DNA of 64,000 nt from Pyrenophora tritici-repentis (Eukaryota > Ascomycota > Dothideomycetes > Pleosporales > Pleosporaceae), in the NCBI RefSeq assembly GCF_003171515.1, contig NC_089399.1, positions 1,984,001-2,048,000 on the forward strand, written 5' to 3'. The position numbers and the translations under genes are program-made. Of the stretch, positions 31,327-41,682 are shown piece after piece. The first letter of the stretch is position 1. Each line of letters begins with the position of its first letter. The notes under the pieces were generated by a model, which was not told the origin of the DNA, searched no databases, and saw only the letters and a list, made by a program, of their open reading frames with translations.

Positions 31327-34300
31327 CAGACTTTCCAAAAAGCAAGTTGACTTGGATTACTTGCTTGACTTGCTTGGTTTAAACCAAGCAAGCAAGTCAA
31401 GTAAGAGCTGGGCAGCTAAGCAAGCAAGTCAAGTCAAGATACTTTGCTTGCTTGGCTTACTTGGTTTACTTGGTTGTTTTAGCGTTACTGTGATGAGGGT
31501 GCTAAAACTGCTGTACGGTAGATGTCGCGATGGTTTTGAAGTGTTGCAGTTGCCTCGGTTGAGTCCCAAACAGGCTAAGCGGCTATCAAATAACGTTAGC
31601 CTTAGTCTAGCGCATTGCTCCAATCTCGACGTACGCCTGTCTAGAAGCCTATCGCAATGCAGTATCCCCTATAGCAACGCGTTTTCCAGTGATTTATACT
31701 GCCCTGATACCCCCAATATGGCCAAACGTCGCCTACCACAAACTTCTGCTCGGAGCAAACGTACGAAAGTAGCCGCTGCCACCAACAACGTCGCCTCAAC
31801 TCCTGAGGCTTCACCTGAGCCTGCATCTAAGCCTGCATCTAAGCCTAGACCTCAGCGTCGATCACCTCGCAAAACCCTAGCTGCCGCAAGCCAGGCTAAC
31901 GCCTCGCCGCCAATACCTACCTTCGAGTTGCAGTTCTTAGAGTCGCAGGCGGAGGCTGAGATTGTCGCGCCCACCGAGGGCAGCCGAGCTGGCACGGTGG
32001 CTACAACTGAGGCTGGAGAGGGTGGTCAGGATGAGACAAACAGCGCACTAGTTGAGAACTTTGACGGCATTGACTGGGCACGTTTACCTGATTTTATCAA
32101 GCCATTGGCGCGTTCTAAGCGCCCAAAAAGTTGGATCTTTCAGTATGGCTACCGCGTTGTTGAGCGCCATGCTACATCTCGAATCTGGTTTGTGTGCAAG
32201 TACTGCCATGTACACAAAACTATCGACGCTGGCCGTGGTGGTTTGTTTAACATTACTCAGGCTACAACCTCAGCAGCCACCCATCTCAGCCAACCAAAGC
32301 CTGGCCACAACCTTACGAAAGATGGCCCAAAGTTAGCGCAGAGAGCTCGAGGCCAGCTGTCGTTGCGGCAAGCTTTTGACGCTGGTTTAGACGTACAACA
32401 AAACACTGCTAACGCGTTTGGAAACTTCGACGTAGAGGGCTTTCGAACAGCCACTGTCATGTGGCTTGTTAACCGAAACCACCCGCTCAGCGAACTTACG
32501 ACGCCTGATTTTAGAGAGATGATGAGATTTGCCAACCCAGAGGCAGAGGCAGCGTTGTGGGTAAGTAATACCAGCGTTTCTACCTTTGTGATGAGGTTGT
32601 TCCGGTCTATACGACCGCAAGTTATCGACACCCTGTCAGGCTCAGTAAGCAAAATACACGTAAGCTTTGATGGCTGGACAACAAAGGGTGGTAAACGTGG
32701 CTTCTTTGGAGTAGTCGCTCACTTTGCCGACGCAGCTGGAATAATACGAGACTTACCAATCGATCTGCCTGAGCTCGCTGGCGCCCACACCGGTGAGGCT
32801 ATTGCCAAAGCTATCTCGACGACGCTCTCAGCATACGGAATAACAAGCGACCGATTAGGCTATTTTGTACTCGACAACGCTACCAACAACGACACTGCGA
32901 TCGCCGCGCTCGCGCGCGAGTACGAATTTGAGTCCGCTCACCGGCGCCTCCGCTGCAGTTGTCACACGCTTAACCTCATCGGCCAGGCTATTATATTTGG
33001 CACCAACAAAGACGCCTACGGCAACACTCAAGAGCAGTACAATACCGAGGAGCAGTATATGCGAGAGTGGCGGAAAGATGGCCCTATTGGAGTGCTAGTT
33101 GACGTCATCAACTATATCAAAACGCCGCAACAGTACGAGCTTTTTCGTGGCTACCAGCGCCTTGCCAACAACAACCTGCCTGCTGAAGGGCGTCTCAAAG
33201 TACTCGAGCCAGTCAAGCCTGTCGTCACTCGCTGGAACTCATACTATGCTGCTTTTGAGCGCGCTACCAAGCTTCAAGCCGCGTATAACTTGTACGCTGA
33301 GCATCATATCAATAGGGTTATCCTTGAAGATGCGCACGCTGCGCAGCGGAATAATAAGCGGCCCGACGCCCCAAACTGGATGAGATCAACTGGGCTCCGA
33401 GCTGCTGACTGGGCGGTGATTGCAGAGTACCAGGACTGCTTAGAGCCGCTCAAGTACGCCACAAAACGCCTCGAGGGACGCTCTAAGGATGGCAAATACG
33501 GCGCAATCTATGAGGTTATACCCGTTTTTGAGTACGTACTCAGCAAGCTTGAGGCCCGGGCGCGCCCGTTCGAGCACGTCGACTTCAACGCTCATGCCGA
33601 GGCTCCAGAGGATCACCTCAACGTCAACCTCCGCGCCGCGTGGAGCAAAGCCAACGACTACTACAACAAGCTCGACGACTCGCCCGCTTACTACGCCGCT
33701 GTTTGCCTACACCCGTACTACAAGAACTACTGCGATGTGGCGTGGGCAGACAAAGCTGATTGGCTTACTAGTGCCAACGCGTCGTTCCAACAGCTTTGGG
33801 CGGCATACAAACCTCAACGAGCACGCCAGCGGTATACAACTGCGCCGAGTAGCAACAACATAGACGAGGCAATTATTGCTATACTTAGCCGCAACAATGA
33901 CCGAGAGGCTCCACTTGACGAGTTTGAGCGCTGGAAAACACAAGAGCCGCAGTGGACGCAGGAGCAGTACAACGCAGATGGAAATCCTGTCCAATACTGG
34001 ATACAACTACTGCCGAAATACCCGCATTTAGCGCAGTTTGCAATCGATATCATGACTATCCCAGCATCAAGCAGCGACTGTGAGCGCCTCTTCAGTGAGC
34101 TTGGCGACCTTCTTGAACCTAAACGACGTGCTCTGGGCAGTGAGCTACTCGCAGCTCTTCAATTAGTAAGGTCATGGGTGCGAGCTGGTTATAAACCGTA
34201 CAACTGTAGCGAGGCTAAGCTTTCAGATGAGCAGCTTGTAGGAGATTACAACATACTAGAGTGGAACACTGAGTTTTGGTAATTTGTATGTAGCTTAATC

Positions 34301-34458
34301 TCTTTGTAGTAGTCAAGTAATCCAAGTACTTGCAAGTAATACAAGCAAGTCAAGCAAGTAAAAAAATCACCCCAAGCAAGTCAAGTAAAGCCTATGTTTG
34401 AACCAAGCAAGTCAAGTTTAGAGCGGTGACTTGCTTTACTTGCTTGTTGGAAAGTCTG
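31327..34458 (+). mobile_element. hAT-2 DNA transposon, 3.13 kb, structurally intact
   Basis: Terminal inverted repeats are CAGACTTTCCAAAAAGCAAG at the left and the complement of CAGACTTTCCAACAAGCAAG at the right. Subterminal zones of about 130 bp at each end are dense in CAAG (AAGCAAGTCAAG). The left end lies inside hAT-3. The right end abuts a hAT-1 fragment with no matching 8-bp duplication, so the right flank was lost after insertion. Confidence 0.9.
31718..34282 (+). CDS. hAT-2 transposase, open 854-aa frame
   Basis: Cut-and-paste transposase. The chosen Met at 31718 (MAKRRLPQTSARSKRT) matches the start of the hAT-3 protein (MAKRSRVPTN); upstream codons are subterminal repeat. Order: a basic, low-complexity N-terminus; an acidic linker; a BED-type zinc finger at about 145-190 (FVCKYCHVHK ... 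THLSQPKPGH); and the RNase H-fold core with D in SFDGWTTKGG and D in VLDNATNND, the CSCHTLNL zinc motif and VTRWNSYY. The insertion domain and the C-terminal dimerisation region SSDCERLFSELGDLLEPKRR follow. All hallmark residues are present and no stop interrupts the frame, so the enzyme is potentially active. It should act in the nucleus on CAAG-rich termini. Confidence 0.92.
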   Translation: MAKRRLPQTSARSKRTKVAAATNNVASTPEASPEPASKPASKPRPQRRSPRKTLAAASQANASPPIPTFELQFLESQAEAEIVAPTEGSRAGTVATTEAGEGGQDETNSALVENFDGIDWARLPDFIKPLARSKRPKSWIFQYGYRVVERHATSRIWFVCKYCHVHKTIDAGRGGLFNITQATTSAATHLSQPKPGHNLTKDGPKLAQRARGQLSLRQAFDAGLDVQQNTANAFGNFDVEGFRTATVMWLVNRNHPLSELTTPDFREMMRFANPEAEAALWVSNTSVSTFVMRLFRSIRPQVIDTLSGSVSKIHVSFDGWTTKGGKRGFFGVVAHFADAAGIIRDLPIDLPELAGAHTGEAIAKAISTTLSAYGITSDRLGYFVLDNATNNDTAIAALAREYEFESAHRRLRCSCHTLNLIGQAIIFGTNKDAYGNTQEQYNTEEQYMREWRKDGPIGVLVDVINYIKTPQQYELFRGYQRLANNNLPAEGRLKVLEPVKPVVTRWNSYYAAFERATKLQAAYNLYAEHHINRVILEDAHAAQRNNKRPDAPNWMRSTGLRAADWAVIAEYQDCLEPLKYATKRLEGRSKDGKYGAIYEVIPVFEYVLSKLEARARPFEHVDFNAHAEAPEDHLNVNLRAAWSKANDYYNKLDDSPAYYAAVCLHPYYKNYCDVAWADKADWLTSANASFQQLWAAYKPQRARQRYTTAPSSNNIDEAIIAILSRNNDREAPLDEFERWKTQEPQWTQEQYNADGNPVQYWIQLLPKYPHLAQFAIDIMTIPASSSDCERLFSELGDLLEPKRRALGSELLAALQLVRSWVRAGYKPYNCSEAKLSDEQLVGDYNILEWNTEFW

Positions 34459-34742
34459 GTAGGCTGAAGGCAGATATTATAGAAGCGTGCGAGTGTCTCC
34501 GGGCCTGGTATGGAAAGCCCCAAGCTGAGGGGAACAGCGATATCGAGGATAGTGAGAACGAAGACGACTAGATTGACAGTCAGTAGTAAAACACATTTCC
34601 TCGGCTTCCTTCTTTGCTTCAGCCTCATTCTTGGCGGTCTTGTTGGTCGGACCGGTCTGGTCGGACCGGTCCTTATGTAAGCACCTGGTCTGGTCTGGTC
34701 TGTACCCTCAGACCAGACCAGACCAGACCATTCCGATCACTG
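34459..34742 (+). mobile_element. hAT-1d, terminal fragment of a hAT-1 element
   Basis: Identical in layout to the first 280 bp of hAT-1a and hAT-1c, but inverted. It holds the last 37 codons of the transposase and the terminal repeat ending GATCACTG at 34742. The other end is missing: the fragment starts exactly at the right terminus of hAT-2. The next eight bases (GCTGCAGC) would be one half of its former target-site duplication in hAT-3. Confidence 0.92.
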
Positions 34743-35230
34743 GCTGCAGCTGAGGAGGTGGCCTTTGATACGTCAAAAACTCCACTGCCGCCAGTGTCAA
34801 TGACCTTGTGGATGTGGCAGTATTTGCATACAAACCACACTCGATTCTGATCGTAGAGCTCAACAACGCGATATCCATGTTGAAAGATCCAACTCTTGAC
34901 GCGCCGCCCAGTTGTAAGAGGCTTCATGAACCGAGGGAGGCGATCCCAGTTAATGCCGTCAAAGTTATCGCCATTATCAGGCTCTGTATCAACACTAGCC
35001 TCTGTTGTTGCTGCTGTACCAGCCTGGCTGCCCTCAGCCGCACCCTCCTCCTCTGTTTGCGACTCGAAAAATTGCGACTCAAACGTTGTGGCCTGGCTTA
35101 CGGCGGCGCCAAGGGTTTCCTGAGGCGACAGCGATCGCTGAGATAGGACAGAGGGCCTTGATAGGCGCGCCCGTTTGGCGGCGGCGGCGGCGGCAGCAGT
35201 ATTGGTGGGAACTCGAGAGCGTTTGGCCAT
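34743..35230 (-). pseudogene. hAT-3 transposase, N-terminal part
   Basis: Starts MAKRSRVPTNTAAAAAAAKR and runs through an acidic linker and a BED zinc finger (FVCKYCHIHKVIDTGG), then stops where the hAT-1d terminus was inserted. Relation to hAT-2 is obvious around the finger (WIFQHGYRVVE versus WIFQYGYRVVE). The N-terminal tract is alanine-rich through GCC repeats. Confidence 0.9.
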
Positions 35231-35286
35231 CGTGGGCGATACTAAACACTAAAGAAAAATGTCTGTATAGGTAGCTAGGCAACTAG

Positions 35287-35480
35287 TGTTGTGTGTAAGG
35301 GATTATTAGGGAACTGAGTGAGCGAAATCGTTGTTGTATTAAGAACAGCGAAGGACTAGCTATATAGGTGCGGGGTGAAGCCTAGAAGAGGCTAGCCCCT
35401 AAGCAGAAGGAGCTAGTCCTATAAGAGGAGAGCTAGCTGGTGAGAAGTGAATGCATAGAGACTGGCTTGCCCGGCCGACA
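35287..35480 (-). repeat. Solo-LTR-like repeat X, copy 1 (194 bp)
   Basis: On the minus strand it starts TGTCGGCCGGGC and ends TTACACACAACA, with TG...CA ends. It is nearly identical to 37839-38018. It lies in the 5' non-coding part of hAT-3. No 5-bp duplication is seen (AACTAG left, GGGAT right). No internal coding region of this element is in the window. Confidence 0.6.
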
Positions 35481-35742
35481 GGGATCACAAGCTAAGCGAG
35501 ATAGGGGTCCAAGATAACTATCTTCAACACCAAAAACCTTCTCTTAATACGACACTACTCGCCTTACAACTCGTTAATAATAAATCAATCTAACTAATCA
35601 AATCAATCAATCTGACCTTCGCAAGTTGATTTGATTAGCTATTTTGAAAAGCTTAGATTGAGTTGATTGAGTTGGTAAAAACTCCAAATGACCAATCAAA
35701 TCAATCAATCTGACCAATCTGGATTGATTGTTGCGGAGTCTG

Positions 35743-36522
35743 GGAATGCCTGTTTGAAGTAGTCTATGTAGAGGTCGCCGCACCTGCTATTGGGTTTGTC
35801 GGGACTAACGAAGATGAATGACTCGATGACAGATGTAATCAAAGAAGTCTGGTTGGGTCTTTGCAGGTCAGGCGGCTTCGAGGCTGAATCAGCATTAGAC
35901 TCCGCAACAATCAATTCAATCCGGTCACTCTCCTAGACCCACTTACCTATCTAGGTAGGGCTTAAACTCCTATAGGTAACTACTAGGCTTAAAGCGGTAA
36001 TCAATCAATCCAATCTGAACCTTCTAGGACCCACTTAATTGATTGTTGCGGACTGTGATCAGCATCGAGCTGTGCTGAACCGTCGCCTTTCTGTGACGTA
36101 TATCCTCTATTGGACCTTTCTGGAATACACGTGTGGTCCCGCTGAGCTTTGATGAGGGTGAGGAGCGAGTCCACTAGCTTCTGCCCAAGGTTTGTAGACA
36201 CACTTTCCTTCCAGCGCAGTAGTAGAAGCGTATAGAGATCGTGTACGGTGATATTCCCTTCGTCTTGCTGGCGTTTTATCCAATATCGTTGCAAAATTCT
36301 AAACCAACCAACAATCGTCTTAGAAGCAGCTTTGAATCGCTTCCACTCTTGATCATAGGATTGGATCAGAGTCACACCCTCTTTATCACTAGATTGCCTC
36401 CACACCTCCTTCAAATGGAGCTTTACGTACTGGTCAAGGCTCTCGTATAGAATTTGCCCAGAAATCAGCCACCCACGAGTTTGGCAGAAGAAAAACTTAT
36501 GAACAAGGTTATAATTCTTCAT
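35743..36522 (-). pseudogene. Cullin remnant, interrupted by a MITE and truncated by hAT-3
   Basis: Cullins are scaffolds of RING ubiquitin ligases. The frame from 36522 has the N-terminal cullin-repeat pattern: HKFFFCQTRGWLISGQILYE, LHLKEV, then a YDQEWKRFKAASKTIVGWF stretch, the diagnostic RYWIKRQQDEGN helix and VHDLYTLLLLRWKES. A MITE with duplication ATCAGCAT splits the gene. On its far side the frame resumes with SLITSVIESFIF and YIDYFKQAFP, then ends at the hAT-3 terminus. The first exon and the whole C-terminal half, including the Rbx-binding and neddylation regions, are missing. Upstream, GTGAGA near 36588 and CTAAC before the start hint at a lost intron. Recognition is by pattern, so a paralogue of CUL1 or CUL3 type cannot be distinguished. 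Confidence 0.75.
35896..36057 (+). mobile_element. 162-bp hAT-type MITE, copy 2
   Basis: Same sequence as the copy in Copia-1. The exact 8-bp duplication ATCAGCAT is at 35888-35895 and 36058-36065. It is inserted in the cullin remnant. Confidence 0.95.
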
Positions 36523-37838
36523 GGAGACCGAAGATGTTAGCGGGAAACCACTTTGGAGGACAGTGGACAGATCCCTCTTGATTTCTCACCATCTGCCCCA
36601 AACATTAGATTACATTACGATCATAATAACTGTTGATATGCGCAGACCTATATAGTGACATGTATGTTTATGTGAGAAGTAATAATGGGAAACGTTAAAG
36701 GAAACTTGGAGACTGACTTATTATCCGGTGATAAACGGTTAAAGCCGATTCTTTCCCTGTACGTAGTCTCGGTACCCCCCTCATCTGCAGCAGTTTCCGA
36801 CATGAGGTTTCTGCGAATTACAGTGAACGTTGCGGAAAACACAACCACAGTACTGGTCGATCTTGGAGATCTGAATGGAGTGTTGAGAAGCAGATAGTAA
36901 GCAAAGATGAACGGCAAACTACGCAATGAATGAAGGGTTCAGGGTAAGCAAGTGGGTGCTTTTGTTCAGAGGCGTCGGGCGGGAAGTGGCAAATACAGGT
37001 TGGGAGGTAGGAGTGAACAAGCTGGGTAGAGCTCTCGTCAAAATTATGTAATCGATAGTCTTTTAGTTTGGTACGCCGAGAATGGGTACCGTGGTGCCGT
37101 TAAGGAGATGAAAACTTTGCGCGCACACGAAGGAAATATGGGGTTGGGGAAGCAAGTACGACTGCATTAATGCCTATGCATGTGACATTGACTCCACCTG
37201 CGTATATGCAAGGTGCCAATGAAGTCGTGTTCCAGGAGCAGACGCATTCAGCACGATACTTGCATGTAGACGGTGCAGTGGTGGCTTCGCCCTAGGCATG
37301 TTCAGCTGTTGCAGTATATGCAGTTAATCAAAGTGTAACCGCGCGAGGCAGTCATCAGAGTATATTGTGTTCTGTTGTTGTTGTGCTGTCATGGCCACCT
37401 TATATGTAGTCATAATTAGGGTCTATTTACATAACGTATCTCTAATGCTGGTGAGGGGAGAAGGTGCTCATAGAGGGGAGGGAGGAGCGCCAGGACAACG
37501 CACGTGACATGCGCAATACCCTTGCCTCACAAACCGCAACATCAGCTCTATCATGCTGGCATTTAGCCATCTCGTCCCGTTGGAAGTTATGCAGCATGGA
37601 GGGCGAACGAAAGATTGACATTGGACGAGAGACGCGCGACGTGCGATTAGACTGCATGTGTGGGGCAATGCCAACACGCGGGGCGACATTGTGCATGACT
37701 CCAGCCTCTCCTAGTCTAGCCTTCACATCAAGATTGCGCCTACGAAAAACCACAACTACGCCTTAACTAACTCAGAACGGATCGTACGGCTCATGGAACC
37801 ACTGTGCACCACTTCATCGGTATATAAATATAGATATG
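36523..37838. other. 1.3 kb without a recognised gene
   Basis: Only short frames of poor composition. A TATATAAATATAGATAT stretch sits just before repeat X copy 2. No repeats of other window elements are recognised here. Confidence 0.5.
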
Positions 37839-38018
37839 TGTCGGCCGGGCAAGCCAGTCTCCATGCATTCATTTCTCACCAGCTAGCTCTCCTCTTATAG
37901 GACTAGCTCCTTCTGCTTAGGGGCTAGCCTCTTCTAGGCTTCACCCCGCACCTATATAGCTAGTCCTTCGCTGTTCTCAATACAAACAACGATTTCGCCC
38001 ACTCAGTTCCCCAATAAT
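37839..38018 (+). repeat. Solo-LTR-like repeat X, copy 2 (3'-truncated)
   Basis: Matches 35301-35480 in reverse, starting TGTCGGCCGGGC. It lacks the last 15 or so bases, including the CA end. It is oriented opposite to copy 1, so the pair forms a 2.5-kb-spaced inverted repeat around the cullin remnant. Confidence 0.65.
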
Positions 38019-39156
38019 ATGGGTCGTCTTCATATTTCACATAGCCGTTATGCTTCTGGCATCTGCGCACATAGCACTAACATACGGGCCCCTATAGTTC
38101 TAATCGCGTTCTGTGCGAGCCAAAAAAGTGCGCTTCGCGGGGCTGAAGAGATTAGAGTAGGACTAACACTTACGTTGGCTTCAGCCTTTCGGCGCCACAA
38201 TATCGCCAAGTTATTGGCAACACGAAAATGCGGTGGGCAGATTCTCTGCCACACAGGCATATCCATACAGGCTGTTTTCTATCTTCAGCTAGCCACCAGC
38301 TAGCAATACCCTAGACGAAGCTCGAATACGCTTACCACTCAGAGAAACATCTGCTAGATTTGGCCTGATAGCGTTTATCACTCTGACCAGCCACACGAAC
38401 GGACGTGAATCTCTGCACCGCCAGCCCGGCATCTCACTTCAACCATCCCATCTTCTTACCGTTACAATTACTCTTCTTCCACTCGGCACTTGCTTCTGAT
38501 CAAGATTTCAAACTCATAACCCCCCAAGATCCGCTTGAAATGCCATGTTTATTTGCTCTCATCGTACATTATGTTCCAAACCGACTGCTGGAACATCGAG
38601 TTATGGGACCTGAATAGTCGCACAATGATACGTAAAGGTGTCACAAAACCTACCCGCTCTCTGTATGACTTATGATGATCTATGAAGAAGTTTTTCAAAC
38701 TACAAAAATAAAATTAACAAGATAAAAGCTCCCGCCAGCTTAAAGGGCTCTACAAACAAACATATTGATAAAAGGCATACAAAGAGTTAGCATCGGCGGC
38801 ACTCAGCACGGACCTGGGACATTGCGGAGGAGCGACTTTGACACCCAATCTCTGGATAAAACTACTAGATATCCATCCGTCAACCACCTATCAATCGCTG
38901 GGAAAAATCAAACACATCACATCAAAGCAGAAGTAGGTAGTAAGGGGTAGGCAAAATGCCTGCAGTCTATTGAACTCCATCTAAATGCATCCGCAAAATG
39001 TCTACTAAACGAGTGTGGTGGTTTGTTATGTACGTGTGTGTAAAACGAGAGTGGGGGGGGGGCCATGATCCATGTCATATCGTTCGAGTCTCAAAATATC
39101 AATACTGGGTTACTTCATCAGGACACCGTGCGCAGGTGGTGGTGGTTGTGGACACT
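38019..39156. other. Intergenic, downstream of PhiA-like gene
   Basis: No gene recognised. AT-richer stretch at 38690-38770. A poly-G run lies at about 39051-39061. The final 100 bp probably contain the 3' UTR of the minus-strand PhiA-like gene. Confidence 0.5.
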
Positions 39157-39732
39157 CTAAGTGTACATGCAGGTTTGGGGGTTCTCCACCTTGAGAGCCT
39201 GAGCAGAGAAGGGAATGCAGTCGGTGTTGCCAGCGGGGTTGGGTGTGCCTGAGAGCCAGATTTTGTAACCACCGTTGGCAGCACCACTGCACGCCTGGAG
39301 GCCGTACTTGTCACCAGCGGGCGAGACAAAGGTGAGTTGGTTCTGCTCGTCGAGGACCCATCCCTGGCGTTCGGCGTTCTTGGGGAGAGGCTCCACACCG
39401 GTGGTATATTTGAGGACACCCTGGCCCATGCCGGAGCGGTCGACGTACATGACCTGAGGGGGGATGTTGGTCCACAGGCTAAGGGTACCGTTGGAGAGTC
39501 CGAATTGTGCGTTGGGACCTGTGGTGCCGCATCTGAAGTTCAGGTCCTTCGCATTGATGTAGAGGGAGCTGTCTGCTGCTTGGACGTTGCCGAACTGGAT
39601 AGGAGTACCGGTGCGAAGGCTCATGAGAGTGAAGGCGCCGTCGGTGATCTTGGGGGATTGAGTGTTGGCTTGGGGAAGAGCAGAGACAACGGCAGCTGCG
39701 GTAGCAATGGCGGCGGTGGTGGTGAACTTCAT
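39157..39732 (-). CDS. PhiA-family secreted cell-wall protein
   Basis: PhiA-type proteins are small secreted wall proteins; in Aspergillus, phiA is needed for normal phialide and conidium development. The 191-aa frame has no intron. It starts with a signal peptide (MKFTTTAAIATAAAVVSALP, cleavage likely near residue 18-24). Family landmarks follow in order: VDRSGMGQGVLKYTTG, PKNAERQGWVLDEQNQLTF, a central ACSG, GGYKIWL, NPAGNTDCIPFSAQ and a C-terminal NPQTCMYT. Three of four cysteines fit the family positions. Length is normal for the family. A TATA box lies about 130 bp upstream. It is the best-preserved host gene in the TE-rich right half. Confidence 0.88.
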   Translation of the reverse strand: MKFTTTAAIATAAAVVSALPQANTQSPKITDGAFTLMSLRTGTPIQFGNVQAADSSLYINAKDLNFRCGTTGPNAQFGLSNGTLSLWTNIPPQVMYVDRSGMGQGVLKYTTGVEPLPKNAERQGWVLDEQNQLTFVSPAGDKYGLQACSGAANGGYKIWLSGTPNPAGNTDCIPFSAQALKVENPQTCMYT

Positions 39733-39860
39733 GTTTGCGGTTGGTGGTGTTGGGGGTTGTTGATGAGGTAGTGAGAGTGGAATTAAAAGATTGATTATTA
39801 GGTATCGAAGCGATGGTGAGGTGGCTGGATGGTGAGTTCTACAATGAAGACTGCGCGCTC

Positions 39861-39868
39861 CTTATATA
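39861..39868 (-). promoter_or_regulatory. Probable TATA box of the PhiA-like gene
   Basis: TATATAAG on the minus strand, about 130 bp before the ATG, in an otherwise GC-balanced region. Many strongly expressed fungal wall-protein genes have a TATA box at such a distance; this is positional inference. Confidence 0.5.
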
Positions 39869-40895
39869 CAGAGGCACACCTCCTCGTCTCTCTAAGGCTT
39901 TACGCAGTAGAAGGTGTGATTTCCCTCGGCATCACCGTGCAATGCAACGGAGCCCACTACTGCTGTCTGAATATGGGCGTGGACTATGGTCGTTCCCTGC
40001 ATATCCACGTTTTGGTCCCGAGAACCGAGGCGCGCCACAATGGGCGCAGGGAAACAAGGCTCGTGCGATGCATTTGCCTGAATCTCGAATCATGAGCGAT
40101 GATGCAGTGGTGGTGAAAAAGGGCCGAATGACGGGTATCTAGCCGAAAACGGCTAGACGGTTCCTATTTCCGTCCGCGCCATTGCGCTCCTGGACGGACA
40201 AGAATAGAAGAATCAATACGCAAGGAGGGTTCTCTGAACAACATCACTTTAGCAGAAACATGACCGCGCGCAAACGATATTTGTTCTTATTACTCGTGGG
40301 GCGGTCAAAAGAAAAGATGTGGGAGAGCTTACGTAAAAACGTCGCAGCCCTGTAGCGTGTGCCGAGTGCCGCCTCCACCAGCACCTTCGCCTTGCAGCGA
40401 CATTATGCGACACGAACTTGAAGTTGCTGAGAATGGCTTCAAGGATGAGATCGTCGCGTAGCGCTTTGAAGTATGCCAGACCAACACGGCCGCTCCGAGT
40501 TGCGCAGCAGGAGCGTTATAGAGACAAGGATACCCTAGCAAAGAGAACCTTAGTAGGCGAGGCTTTGATTGCTGTCCTGCGCTCACTCGTAGTCAAAACT
40601 GCGATTTTTTTAAGTGTCTACGTTGACCTTGGTAGCAGCATAGGAACGGGTACTTCTCTTATTTGCTTGTACCTAGTTTGCCTCAGAAACATACCCATGC
40701 AAGCAACAACATCGTACACCGCTTTCAGCCAGCTACACTTACAAAGCCTCTTCTCCTAGGAATAACTAGAAAACGACGTGCTTTGTTCTGATAGATGTAG
40801 AGAATACGTCTGTGGACTGGGTATATTGGAGCTACATGAGGAGGGAAAATATCTTCAGTGTGCGCGCACCGTGGAACTCACCAATCGGTGCCTGG
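39869..40895. other. Upstream of PhiA-like gene, no further gene
   Basis: Presumed promoter in the first few hundred bases. A 113-codon plus-strand frame at 40418-40759 has no domain signature and is not called. The right end is the 3' flank of the multiply interrupted gene. Confidence 0.5.
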
Positions 40896-41315
40896 CTAGT
40901 TAGAGCACGGAAAGCCAGAGTCACGGTAAATATCAATGAAAGCTCTGAATCGCGTCTCGACAGTTCCAGTACTGCTCTCATCGCCTGATTTTTCAATAGG
41001 CCCGTGATCAGCACTTTGTTTGACGAACAAGCGAAAAGTGCCAACTTGCATAGAACCAAGGCGCTCGTGCTCATGAGTGATATCGACAAAGCTGCAATCA
41101 AGATAAAAGCAAAAGCAACGATATCGCACATACACTGTGTTGCAGAAAAGCGCTAGATTGATCCATACGGGTCTTTTGCATCGAGATAGGTCAAACTTAG
41201 ACCAACGGCTTTGCAGAATCAACCTGCATAGGCGGCAACACACCAAGCATCCCCATGTCCTGAAACATCTCAAAAACACTCTCAAGCGTATCCACAAACC
41301 CAAAAAACCCAAACC

Positions 41316-41443
41316 CAGACTCCGCAACAATCAATCGATTGACATGATTGATTCCTATATAGGTTAAAGAATTACTTCATTAGGCAGCCTTTAACCTAGA
41401 TAGGAATCAATCATGCCGATCCGATTGATTGTTGCGGAGTCTG
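41316..41443 (+). mobile_element. 128-bp MITE variant, hAT-type
   Basis: Perfect outer inverted repeat CAGACTCCGCAACAATCAAT-like at both ends. The exact 8-bp duplication CCCAAACC is at 41308-41315 and 41444-41451. The interior differs from the 162-bp type (a palindromic TATAGGTTAAAG ... CTTTAACCTA core), so it is a sister family. Its ends match hAT-3 better than the 162-bp copies do. Confidence 0.93.
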
Positions 41444-41473
41444 CCCAAACCGCCTCGCCTTATTCATCGACAG

Positions 41474-41682
41474 TGTGAACGGTCTGTAGGTACTGTATTC
41501 TAGCTACCTAATCCAGATGCTATTTACAGTCGAGATGAAGAGAAGAAGAGGAAAGTGGGCGGCCATCCCGCTTTGTTTGGGTTGGCGCACGGCGCACGGG
41601 CTGCTGGGGGAAGGAGTGATAGAAGGAAGGAAGCGACTAGGCCAGCGGCCTAGTCATGTGACCTAGGGCTCAGCCCGTTACA
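41474..41682 (+). repeat. Solo LTR Y (209 bp) with 5-bp duplication
   Basis: Starts TGTGAACGGTCTGTAGG and ends CAGCCCGTTACA. The exact GACAG duplication flanks it at 41469-41473 and 41683-41687. Same family as 56059-56246 and as the LTR end at 57686. It is inserted in an apparent intron of the split secreted-protein gene. Confidence 0.88.

Larger units (their letters stand above)
30374..35742 (-). mobile_element. hAT-3 composite: two halves of one hAT family with hAT-2 and a hAT-1 fragment between them
   Basis: The outer ends are inverted repeats CAGACTCCGCAACAATCAA (left) and its complement (right), 19 bp perfect. Subterminal zones at 30390-30530 and 35545-35730 are packed with GATTGATT motifs. 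The C-terminal transposase part (30543-31326) and the N-terminal part (34743-35230) are in the same orientation, but the middle of the gene is missing. The flanking 8-mers do not match (CCTATAAG left, GGAATGCC right), and the flanks are different loci (Copia-3 versus cullin). The halves may derive from two copies, or one copy was rearranged. Confidence 0.8.
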
